Source: Acidobacteriota bacterium (GTDB taxonomy: Bacteria > Acidobacteriota > Terriglobia > Terriglobales > Acidobacteriaceae). Taken from it: a DNA stretch of 5,259 nt. The notes beneath the pieces were generated by a model. It searched no databases and was not told the DNA's origin. It saw only the letters and a list, made by a program, of their open reading frames with translations. The stretch lies in assembly GCA_021819255.1 (NCBI GenBank), contig JAKART010000202.1:1-5259 (forward strand), given 5' to 3'. A program made the position numbers and the translations under genes. Of the stretch, positions 1 through 4,712 are shown piece after piece. Within the stretch, counting starts at the first letter, position 1, and each line of letters opens with the position of its first letter.

Positions 1-150
1 TCACACATCCCTCCGCGCTCTGCTACCGCGGCCATGCACCTACTAAAAGGTTAGCAGCATTCCAGTCCCGGCTCTCCGGCAGGCCAGGTCCGAAGCCGCG
101 AACCGGGGACGGGAACATGTGCCCCCCTGCTTGGCGAGTCGGCAGCCAGA

Positions 151-231
151 CTGCCGGGAGCAGGGGAGGGAGCGGAGGAATACGCTGTTGGACGGCTCCG
201 CAGGGGATCTCTGGCTGGCCCTGCCGGGAGC
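151..231. repeat. 11-base direct repeat, two copies 70 bases apart
   Basis: CTGCCGGGAGC occurs exactly at 151-161 and again at 221-231. A near-perfect inverted version, GCTCTCCGGCAG with one inserted base, lies at 71-82. The inverted arm could pair with either direct copy, giving two mutually exclusive stems in a leader RNA. The repeats are short and the region is GC-rich, so chance is possible. Confidence 0.4.
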
Positions 232-271
232 CTGTTCCGACAGCCTGGCGCAGGGAAGCTTGTTCTAAAAT

Positions 272-296
272 AAAGGTTTATTCTTCCGTAAACTTT
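272..296 (+). repeat. AT-rich inverted repeat upstream of the sigma gene RBS
   Basis: AAAG-g-TTTA (272-280) is complementary to TAAA-CTTT (289-296). This gives eight pairs with one bulged G and an 8-base loop. It sits in the only AT-rich patch of the leader and ends 8 bases before the AGAAGG ribosome-binding site. It could be an operator within the promoter region or a weak 5' UTR hairpin. The sequence alone does not decide between them. Confidence 0.35.
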
Positions 297-320
297 TTCG
301 GCGCAGAAGGCGTCCTTATA

Positions 321-989
321 ATGAAAGTGAGAATCTCCAGCGTACTGACGGCCGAGGCGTCCGGGCAGATCGAGCGCGAGAGCGCCGCGATCGCTCGCGG
401 GCTGAAGCGTCAGGATCCCGAGCTGTTGGACCGCCTGATTGAGACCTACCAGCACCGTCTGATGCGCTATCTGATGTTCCTGACCAGCCGGAGGGAGGTG
501 GCCGAAGATCTGTTTCAGGAGGTTTGGATTCGCGTGTTGAAGCGCGGCTCGCAGTACAACGGAAAGGCGAGGTTCGACACCTGGATCTTCGCCATAGCGC
601 GGAACCTGGTGATCGATCTATCGCGGAAGCGCACCATGGCGTCTCTGGATGAGATTCGCGAGGAGAGTGAGGAGCGCGACTCCTGGCCGCTGGAGATGAT
701 GCAGGAGGGTCCAAGCCCCTTCGAGCAGCTTGCGTGCCGCGAAAATGCGTTCGAGGTGGCCACCGTGCTGTTAACCCTGGAGCCGGCCTATCGCGAGGTG
801 TTGATGCTGCGCTTCCATGAAGAGATGTCGCTGGATGAGATCGCCACTTTGACCCGGGTGCCATTGTCGACGGTGAAGTCCCGGCTGTATCGGGGACTGG
901 CTGCGCTGAAGCCGGAGCTGCTAAAGTTGCGCGCCGGCGGAGGGCGCGGACTGGGAGCCAGGGCGGGTTCTGCGGAGGTGCGGGCATGA
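321..989 (+). CDS. ECF-type RNA polymerase sigma factor (sigma-70 family)
   Basis: This 222-residue protein has the two-domain layout of extracytoplasmic-function sigma factors, which direct RNA polymerase to a small regulon. Region 2 spans about residues 38-104, with the core-binding DLFQEVW motif at 63-69 and the -10-recognition helix around FDTWIFAIARN (85-95), followed by basic SRKR. Region 4 spans about 148-202, with a helix-turn-helix near 169-192 (SLDEIA, then PLSTVKSRLYRG) that reads the -35 element. An acidic linker (about 110-135) joins them. A Gly/Arg/Ala tail after residue 204 is not typical. The ATG at 321 was chosen because AGAAGG lies 10 bases upstream and the ORF upstream of it has no domain. 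The gene ends in a 4-base ATGA overlap with the next gene, pointing to translational coupling with a possible membrane regulator. Its regulon and signal are unknown. Confidence 0.93.
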   Translation: MKVRISSVLTAEASGQIERESAAIARGLKRQDPELLDRLIETYQHRLMRYLMFLTSRREVAEDLFQEVWIRVLKRGSQYNGKARFDTWIFAIARNLVIDLSRKRTMASLDEIREESEERDSWPLEMMQEGPSPFEQLACRENAFEVATVLLTLEPAYREVLMLRFHEEMSLDEIATLTRVPLSTVKSRLYRGLAALKPELLKLRAGGGRGLGARAGSAEVRA

Positions 990-1417
990 GTTCCGCTCCC
1001 TCCCGGTTCAGGCCACACGCAGCGGCGCCGGCCAGACAGGAATACGGCGCTTCCCAGGCGCTGCCTGAAGCCATCAGGACGACGGCCGCGCGGGGCGCGG
1101 TGGTGAACCGGACGCACCGGGTGGTGCGGGAACAGGCCATGAACCTGCGGGAGCAGCGGCGCAGGTTCCGCAGCCTGTGGGCGCCTTTGGCGATCTTCTC
1201 CCCGCTGATGATCACAAGCTGTTATGCGATCTGGCGCATGCTGGATGGCTATGAAGCCACCCCCAACGGATGTCCGGGGGCGAGTGGTCAGTTGATGGTT
1301 CTGCTGCTTTGGTCGTTGCCGGTGACAGCCGGAATCCTTGGGCTGGCATGGTTCCGGCGAGGGCGCAATCATCCCCCGGGTGACAACCCGGGCAATGATT
1401 ACGAGGTGCAGCCATGA
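986..1417 (+). CDS. Two-helix membrane protein, possible sigma-factor regulator
   Basis: I do not recognise the family of this 143-residue protein. Residues 1-62 are polar and basic with an Arg-rich stretch just before the membrane. Two hydrophobic segments follow at about 64-86 and 103-123. A short loop between them contains one Cys (96), and the tail is polar (RRGRNHPPGD). Charge distribution favours both ends in the cytoplasm and the loop outside. The start overlaps the sigma gene stop (ATGA at 986-989) and the stop overlaps the next start (ATGA at 1414-1417), so it is the middle gene of a coupled operon. Position and topology fit a membrane-bound anti-sigma or co-regulator. However, the zinc-binding HxxxCxxC motif of classical zinc anti-sigma domains is absent, so that role is inference. 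The reading frame and overlaps make a real gene very likely. Confidence 0.75.
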   Translation: MSSAPSRFRPHAAAPARQEYGASQALPEAIRTTAARGAVVNRTHRVVREQAMNLREQRRRFRSLWAPLAIFSPLMITSCYAIWRMLDGYEATPNGCPGASGQLMVLLLWSLPVTAGILGLAWFRRGRNHPPGDNPGNDYEVQP

Positions 1418-1986
1418 AACCAGAGATGTTCTCCGGCAGACCGTCCGGGAGGAAAGACCTGGCTGCGAGCAAGAAGGATCCGGAAGCCGCGGGAGATGAA
1501 GAGCTGCGCATGATTCCGCGCTGGTCCATGGTTCTGGCATTGTTGCTCTTCGCCGGCATGCAGTACATCTTCCACGCGGTGATGCCCCACCACAGACACG
1601 AGTTGTTGCCGCTGCGGCTGATGATGGGCTACGCGTGGGGCTCTCTGGCGGCCAGCTACGCCCTGCTGCTGGGCTATGTCAGCCGTGACGCCAGGCGGCG
1701 CGGGATGTCGGTTGGGCTGTGGATGCTGGTGTGCGTTCTGCTGCCCGGCGGGATTGGAGCGGTGGTGTACTTTCTGCTGCGGCAATCGGTGCTGTCGCGC
1801 TGCCCCAACTGCTCCACCATGATTGCGTCCAGCTACCACTTCTGCCCGCAGTGCCAGTTCCAGTTGTCCCCGGTGTGCGGGCGGTGCCACCGCGGCGTGA
1901 AGATCACCGATGCCTTCTGCGCCTGTTGCGGGCATGACCTGGCCGAGGATGGGGCCCCCGTGCGGCTGCGCGCGTACAGTGACTAA
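1414..1986 (+). CDS. Membrane protein with two tandem C-terminal zinc ribbons
   Basis: The product has 190 residues. A polar N-terminus (1-36) is followed by three hydrophobic segments at about 37-56, 70-89 and 98-122. The C-terminal domain has eight cysteines in four CxxC knuckles: C130/C133, C144/C147, C155/C158 and C169/C172. Each ribbon is CxxC-x10-CxxC, and the second repeats the first at a 25-residue interval, so two Zn(II) sites are expected. The third hydrophobic segment has a central LLPGG and ends in LLRQ, similar in style to membrane anchors ahead of zinc ribbons in other bacteria. The first four bases overlap the previous stop, and GAGGTG at 1403-1408 is a suitable ribosome-binding site. 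As last gene of the sigma operon it could sense redox or metal state or dock a partner, but no function is established. Confidence 0.85.
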   Translation: MKPEMFSGRPSGRKDLAASKKDPEAAGDEELRMIPRWSMVLALLLFAGMQYIFHAVMPHHRHELLPLRLMMGYAWGSLAASYALLLGYVSRDARRRGMSVGLWMLVCVLLPGGIGAVVYFLLRQSVLSRCPNCSTMIASSYHFCPQCQFQLSPVCGRCHRGVKITDAFCACCGHDLAEDGAPVRLRAYSD

Positions 1987-2053
1987 AGCGGTTATTTAGG
2001 ATTGGGGGGCCAAGTTTCAGGGGTGAGCCGAGCCGCTGCTATGGGATGGCGCC

Positions 2054-2073
2054 GGTTGACGGCTCCAGTTGAT
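2054..2073. promoter_or_regulatory. Candidate LytTR-like operator (two GTTGA half-sites)
   Basis: GTTGA occurs at 2055-2059 and 2068-2072. The second lies in CCAGTTGAT (2065-2073), which differs at only one position from the LytTR binding pattern as I recall it, [TA][AC][CA]GTTN[AG][TG]. Its position upstream of the LytTR regulator gene would suit autoregulation. The 13-base spacing is shorter than the usual near-two-turn spacing of LytTR direct repeats, and the first half-site matches poorly. Treat this as a weak candidate. Confidence 0.25.
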
Positions 2074-2236
2074 CTGAGGCGGATGGCTGCGGGAACCCGA
2101 AGTTCTGGAACCTCTTCACGGCCCTGACACGGCGCGTCGGGTGCAAGGTGAGGGGCGCGGGGCGACCCAGGCTGAAGGGCGCCTCTGGCATGGAGGCTCT
2201 GTTCGGCAGAGAGCAACCTTTGTTTTAATCGAGTCT

Positions 2237-3145
2237 ATGGCGATGCCGCTCAGCGCGCTGATTATCGACGATGAACCGTTGGCCCGGCAAGAGCTTCAGT
2301 ATCTGCTGGATCGAGAGGGAGAGATCTCCGTTCTGGCCCATGGAAGTAACGGCATCGAGGCGGTTGAGCTGATTCGCACGCACAAGCCGGATGTGATCTT
2401 TCTGGATGTGCGGATGCCCGGGCTGGATGGGTTCGCGGTGTTGAAGAAGTTGATGGCGCTGGACCGCAAGATGCGCCTCCCACAGGTCGTGTTCGCTACC
2501 GCCTTCGACCAATATGCGGTGAAGGCCTTCGAAGTGAATGCCGTGGATTATCTGCTGAAGCCGTTTGACAGCAAGAGAGTGCAGCGAACGATCGAGAAGG
2601 TGCGGGAGCGTTGCGCCGAGAGTCAGGGAGCCGGCAGTGCAGGCTCCGGCAGCAGAGAAGCCCGCGGCGAGCTCCCGGATGGGCTGCGGGTCCAGAGCCG
2701 CATGGCCGGCGCGGAGGCCAAGCTGGATGCTCTGCTGAAGATGATGGAGGAGCAGGCGGCGATCGCCGCCTCCGGTGTCTTGGGAGCGGGTCCCAATGGC
2801 CAGGGACGGTCCGGCAAGGTGGTGGTGCGGGCCCAGAGCCGGTTGCTGCTGGTGGATCAGAAGGATCTGTGCTTTGCCACGATCGGCGAGGGAAGAATCT
2901 CGGTGGTCACCAAGACGCTGGAGGGGGATTCCAACTGCAGAACCCTGGAGGAGTTGACCGATCAACTGGATCCGGAGCAGTTCTGGAGGGTGCACCGGTC
3001 CTATGTGGTGAACATTCAGCACATCCGTGAAGTGGTGCCGTGGTTCAAGTCCAGCTATCAGTTGCGCATGGACGATCGCAAGCAGACAGAGGTGCCGGTG
3101 AGCCGGTCGCAGACCAAACGGCTGCGCGAGTTATTCAATCTTTGA
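2237..3145 (+). CDS. LytTR-family response regulator
   Basis: This 302-residue two-component regulator begins with a receiver domain (about 5-123). The acidic pair is D11-D12, the phosphoacceptor is D57 (in FLDVRMPGLDG), and the conserved Thr and Lys are T88 (FATAF) and K108 (LLKPF). A 70-residue Gly/Ala/Ser-rich linker follows, with a possible helix at about 158-178 (EAKLDALLKMMEEQ). The LytTR DNA-binding domain covers about 194-302, including the hallmark FWRVHRSYVVNIQHI (249-263) and a VPVSRSQTKRLRELF end. Phosphorylation should favour dimer binding to paired promoter sites. Such regulators usually pair with a LytS-like kinase, but none is in the window, so it is an orphan here. The start is uncertain: ATG at 2237 was chosen and ATG at 2243 is nearly as good. 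Neither has a clear Shine-Dalgarno, and an in-frame GTG at 2141 would add only unstructured sequence. Confidence 0.94.
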   Translation: MAMPLSALIIDDEPLARQELQYLLDREGEISVLAHGSNGIEAVELIRTHKPDVIFLDVRMPGLDGFAVLKKLMALDRKMRLPQVVFATAFDQYAVKAFEVNAVDYLLKPFDSKRVQRTIEKVRERCAESQGAGSAGSGSREARGELPDGLRVQSRMAGAEAKLDALLKMMEEQAAIAASGVLGAGPNGQGRSGKVVVRAQSRLLLVDQKDLCFATIGEGRISVVTKTLEGDSNCRTLEELTDQLDPEQFWRVHRSYVVNIQHIREVVPWFKSSYQLRMDDRKQTEVPVSRSQTKRLRELFNL

Positions 3146-3238
3146 GGCGAGAGGCTTCTTTCCTGGCTCGATGGCCGCGGGAGAGAAAGGCTCCAGCGAC
3201 CCGGACCGGCGTCGGCGCCGAGAGAAAGCGAAGCGAGG

Positions 3239-3550
3239 ATGGAGGAAGAGCTGGTTATCGAGAAGTTTGTCTTCCTGATGGTTTTGCGCGGGATCGGAAT
3301 TGTGCTGTTGATGGCCGCCCTGCTGTACCCGCTGGACTGGGCCATCTGGAGAGGAAGAGCCGCGCGCGGCGGAGGGATGGGATCCGTGATCGTGAAGACG
3401 TACACCGCTGCCGGCCTCAAGGGCGGAAAGCTGGATTACTTCCCAACCGGAACGTTTGCGCAGCCTTGCAGCCGCTCCCTTTACCCTCAGGAGGGCTACG
3501 CCCCCTGCTGGTGGGTGGAGCGGCATCGTGAGGTGGTGACGCGCTATTAG
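3239..3550 (+). CDS. Small conserved-type membrane protein with a Cys pair
   Basis: The product has 103 residues. A short acidic N-terminus is followed by one hydrophobic helix (about 10-30), a basic stretch (WRGRAARGGG, 37-46), and a compact soluble part with C77 and C90 in the setting QPCSRSLYPQ...GYAPCWWVERH, ending in VVTRY. I recall similar short proteins from acidobacteria, without known function. The charge pattern (acidic before, basic after the helix) favours the C-terminal part in the cytoplasm. The annotated ATG has AGCGAGG directly abutting it, an unusually close ribosome-binding site, while a strong GGAGGA lies inside the ORF at 3241-3246, so the true start may be slightly later. 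It follows the LytTR gene by 93 bases on the same strand and may be co-transcribed. Confidence 0.78.
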   Translation: MEEELVIEKFVFLMVLRGIGIVLLMAALLYPLDWAIWRGRAARGGGMGSVIVKTYTAAGLKGGKLDYFPTGTFAQPCSRSLYPQEGYAPCWWVERHREVVTRY

Positions 3551-3573
3551 AGTGGCAGTCGCGGCGGCGCGAG

Positions 3574-3633
3574 CCCCTGCGGTGCCTTGCGCAGAGGGCC
3601 TGCGGCAAAAATCTCCGCGGCACCTGACAGGGG
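3574..3633. repeat. Long compound hairpin in the convergent gap
   Basis: Nested arms pair across 60 bases. CCCCTG (3574-3579) pairs with CAGGGG (3628-3633), GGTGCC (3581-3586) with GGCACC (3619-3624), TTGC (3587-3590) with GCAA (3605-3608), and GCAG (3591-3594) with CTGC (3600-3603), closing on a 5-base loop. That is 20 pairs in four blocks with small bulges and one 10-base single-stranded side containing AAAATC. It lies 23 bases after the + strand gene stop and 44 before the - strand gene stop. It may act as a two-way transcription end or 3' RNA stabiliser. There is no clean U-tract after it on either strand. Confidence 0.6.
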
Positions 3634-3649
3634 ATGCGGGCGCGCATCC
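3632..3649. terminator. Hairpin in the convergent gap, no U-tract
   Basis: GGATGCG (3632-3638) and CGCATCC (3643-3649) form a perfect 7-base-pair stem with a 4-base loop. It directly abuts the larger hairpin on its left and lies 27 bases past the - strand barrel gene stop. Stable GC-rich stem, but no following T-run on either strand, so it is only terminator-like. Confidence 0.45.
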
Positions 3650-3655
3650 AGCCGG

Positions 3656-3674
3656 AGGCTCTGAAGCGGAGCCT
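3656..3674 (-). terminator. Hairpin just after the barrel gene stop
   Basis: AGGCTC (3656-3661) and GAGCCT (3669-3674) form a 6-base-pair stem with a 7-base loop, starting two bases past the stop codon of the - strand gene. Together with the next hairpin it could end or protect that transcript. No T-run follows. Confidence 0.35.
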
Positions 3675-3676
3675 GG

Positions 3677-4270
3677 TCAGGGCAGCGCGGGATCTCCGAA
3701 GTGGTAGACCACGCCCACCGTGATGGGTTTGGAGTAGATGGCGCCGCTGGTGGTCACCGGCGTACTGAGGTGCTCAAACTGGGCGTCGACCTTGAGATCA
3801 AAGTGGGGGGTCAGGACGTAGTCCAGCCCGCCACCGAAGGCGAATACGTTTGAGACGGAGCTGATGAAGAGGAGCGTTCCCCCGGGATTGGGATAACCGC
3901 CATTCACATAATTGATCTTGGCGCGGCCATAAAGGAAGTCCGCATAGGGCCGGAAGCGGTTGTAATAGCGCTGCACCCGGCCCCCGAAGAGGAAGTTCTC
4001 CTGGCCATCGATGCTGCCTTGGTCCACGGGATAGGTTCCACGAGCCTCGACGGAGAAGTAGAAGAGATGATAGGGGCGGAAGCCCATGTCGGCTCCCGCG
4101 GTGATGCCAACGTTTCTGCCGCCGGCCAGACCTGTGTAATCTCCGGTGGCGCCTCCGAAGACTGAGAAGTTCAGCGGCCGAATCGCAGCGGGAATTGCCT
4201 GAGCTTGCACGAGCGGGCAAGCCATCAAAGCGAAGCAGAGCATTGTCAGGATGCGGTAACCGTTCTTCAA
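3677..4270 (-). CDS. Outer-membrane beta-barrel protein
   Basis: The product has 197 residues from a TTG start at 4270. The signal peptide covers residues 1-25: basic KNGYR, a hydrophobic core, and cleavage after VQAQA. The mature part shows alternating aromatic/glycine strands typical of a small, probably eight-stranded outer-membrane barrel: LNFSVFGG, GITAGADMGF, LFYFSVEARGTY, FLFGGRVQRYY, FRPYADFLYG, VFAFGGGLDYVL, FDLKVDAQFEH, and a final ITVGVVYHF followed by a short GDPALP tail. It resembles the general OMP beta-barrel family, and no enzymatic role is suggested. TTG was chosen because AAGGAG sits 5 bases upstream and it gives a full signal peptide. The first in-frame ATG (4243) would leave the signal peptide without its basic end. 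It is convergent with the + strand genes and probably monocistronic. Confidence 0.88.
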   Translation of the reverse strand: MKNGYRILTMLCFALMACPLVQAQAIPAAIRPLNFSVFGGATGDYTGLAGGRNVGITAGADMGFRPYHLFYFSVEARGTYPVDQGSIDGQENFLFGGRVQRYYNRFRPYADFLYGRAKINYVNGGYPNPGGTLLFISSVSNVFAFGGGLDYVLTPHFDLKVDAQFEHLSTPVTTSGAIYSKPITVGVVYHFGDPALP

Positions 4271-4275
4271 TCGGA

Positions 4276-4281
4276 CTCCTT
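4276..4281 (-). promoter_or_regulatory. Ribosome-binding site that sets a TTG start
   Basis: On the - strand this reads AAGGAG, five bases before the TTG at 4270-4268. It is among the strongest Shine-Dalgarno matches in the window and is the main reason for preferring TTG over the downstream ATG. Confidence 0.75.
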
Positions 4282-4482
4282 GGCGAAGAAAGAGCCTTCC
4301 GGACGGCGGACTTCGACCGTTGGGCTGCAACCCACGGGCTCCGGGGAGAGTCTTCCTTCCCTGCGAGAGACGTTCTTCATTCTCTTCAGGCGCTTCTTCC
4401 CAAGAACCTGCTCGTGAGTCTACTCTTAGAAGTCATCTTAGTTGAACACAAGCGTCTGAAGAGAGAGATTTGGAAGGGTTTT

Positions 4483-4535
4483 GTCCCCCGGCACTACACT
4501 TGCAACGCCCAAATTCAGATTTCAAGTTGGGGGAC
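4483..4535. repeat. Interrupted inverted repeat in the barrel-gene leader
   Basis: GTCCCCC (4483-4489) pairs with GGGGGAC (4529-4535), and inside it ACTTG (4498-4502) pairs with CAAGT (4523-4527) around a 20-base loop. The two blocks are separated by 8 bases on one side and 1 on the other. That makes 12 pairs in all. It could be a regulatory hairpin or an extended operator about 215-265 bases upstream of the TTG start. Confidence 0.4.
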
Positions 4536-4668
4536 GAATAGGGGTGGTAAAGCCGCGCCCGATTTGCCCGGCGCAGATCGTGGGTAACCTGCTGTCAGAT
4601 GTACACACTACACCAGCACGCTGCCGAGTGATGCAGCAGAGCTTGCGGCACATGGCATGAGCAGCAGG

Positions 4669-4698
4669 CCGGTGGGGCTGCGTACGGCAGCCCACCGG
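4669..4698 (-). terminator. Strong hairpin behind the small secreted protein gene
   Basis: CCGGTGGG (4669-4676) pairs with CCCACCGG (4691-4698) and CTGC (4678-4681) with GCAG (4687-4690), with one bulged G and a 5-base loop: 12 GC-rich pairs. It begins 14 bases past the TAG stop of the - strand gene at 4713, the expected place for a terminator. No T-run follows, so it is either a U-less terminator or a 3' stabilising stem. Confidence 0.55.
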
Positions 4699-4712
4699 AG
4701 ACCAGAGGAGGA

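Larger units (their letters stand above)
1..320. other. Non-coding leader before the sigma operon
   Basis: I see no supportable gene here. The sigma factor reading frame is open leftward to the window edge, but its upstream part reads as low-complexity Gly/Arg/Pro/Ser sequence with no domain, so it is treated as chance in GC-rich DNA. The stretch carries short repeats: an 11-base element at 151-161 and 221-231, and a near-inverted copy at 71-82. It also holds an AT-rich patch at about 264-299 and a possible Shine-Dalgarno AGAAGG at 305-310. The operon promoter is presumably here, but no convincing -35/-10 pair was found. The 3' end of an unseen neighbour could lie in the first 50 bases. Confidence 0.5.
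4271..4712. other. Long non-coding interval with barrel-gene leader
   Basis: These 442 bases separate two - strand genes, and no convincing protein is encoded. Open frames here, such as 4195-4587 on the + strand, read as low-complexity basic sequence overlapping the barrel gene. The middle (about 4425-4545) is less GC-rich than its surroundings and probably holds the barrel gene promoter. TAAGAT (4440-4435, - strand) is a possible -10 box without a good -35 partner. An interrupted inverted repeat (4483-4535) and the hairpin behind the secreted protein gene (4669-4698) are listed separately. Confidence 0.5.

Noticed and set aside
20..57. CTGCTACC / GG-t-TAGCAG stem near the left edge
   Set aside because: Eight pairs around a 21-base loop, with a competing small stem (ACCT/AGGT at 38-51) and no T-run. 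It might be the end of an unseen gene, but nothing supports that.
117..320. N-terminal extension of the sigma factor reading frame
   Set aside because: The added 68 residues are low-complexity Gly/Arg/Pro/Ser sequence with no known domain. The ATG at 321 has a ribosome-binding site and gives a normal ECF length.
317..322. Perfect TATAAT overlapping the sigma gene start codon
   Set aside because: As a -10 box it would start transcription inside the gene, after its ATG, with no suitable -35 and no good later start before region 2. It is most likely a coincidence of the start context.
316..1215. Long antisense open frame across the sigma gene
   Set aside because: The product is rich in Arg, Ser, Pro and Ala without any motif. 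It is the codon-bias shadow of the well-supported sigma and membrane protein genes.
2141..2236. GTG start extending the LytTR regulator by 32 residues
   Set aside because: The extension has no counterpart in receiver domains, which begin within a few residues of the first strand (here SALIIDDE).
3181..3228. Direct repeat GAGAGAAAG at 3181-3189 and 3220-3228
   Set aside because: It is only nine purine-rich bases in a purine-rich spacer, with no symmetry or link to a known site.
4217..4228. Possible lipobox (LMAC) in the barrel protein signal peptide
   Set aside because: The match is imperfect at the middle positions, and the following VQAQA is a better ordinary cleavage site. Small barrels are normally not lipoproteins.
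4195..4587. + strand open frame of 130 codons opposite the barrel gene leader
   Set aside because: It overlaps the barrel gene signal sequence, has no domain or membrane pattern and no clear ribosome-binding site.
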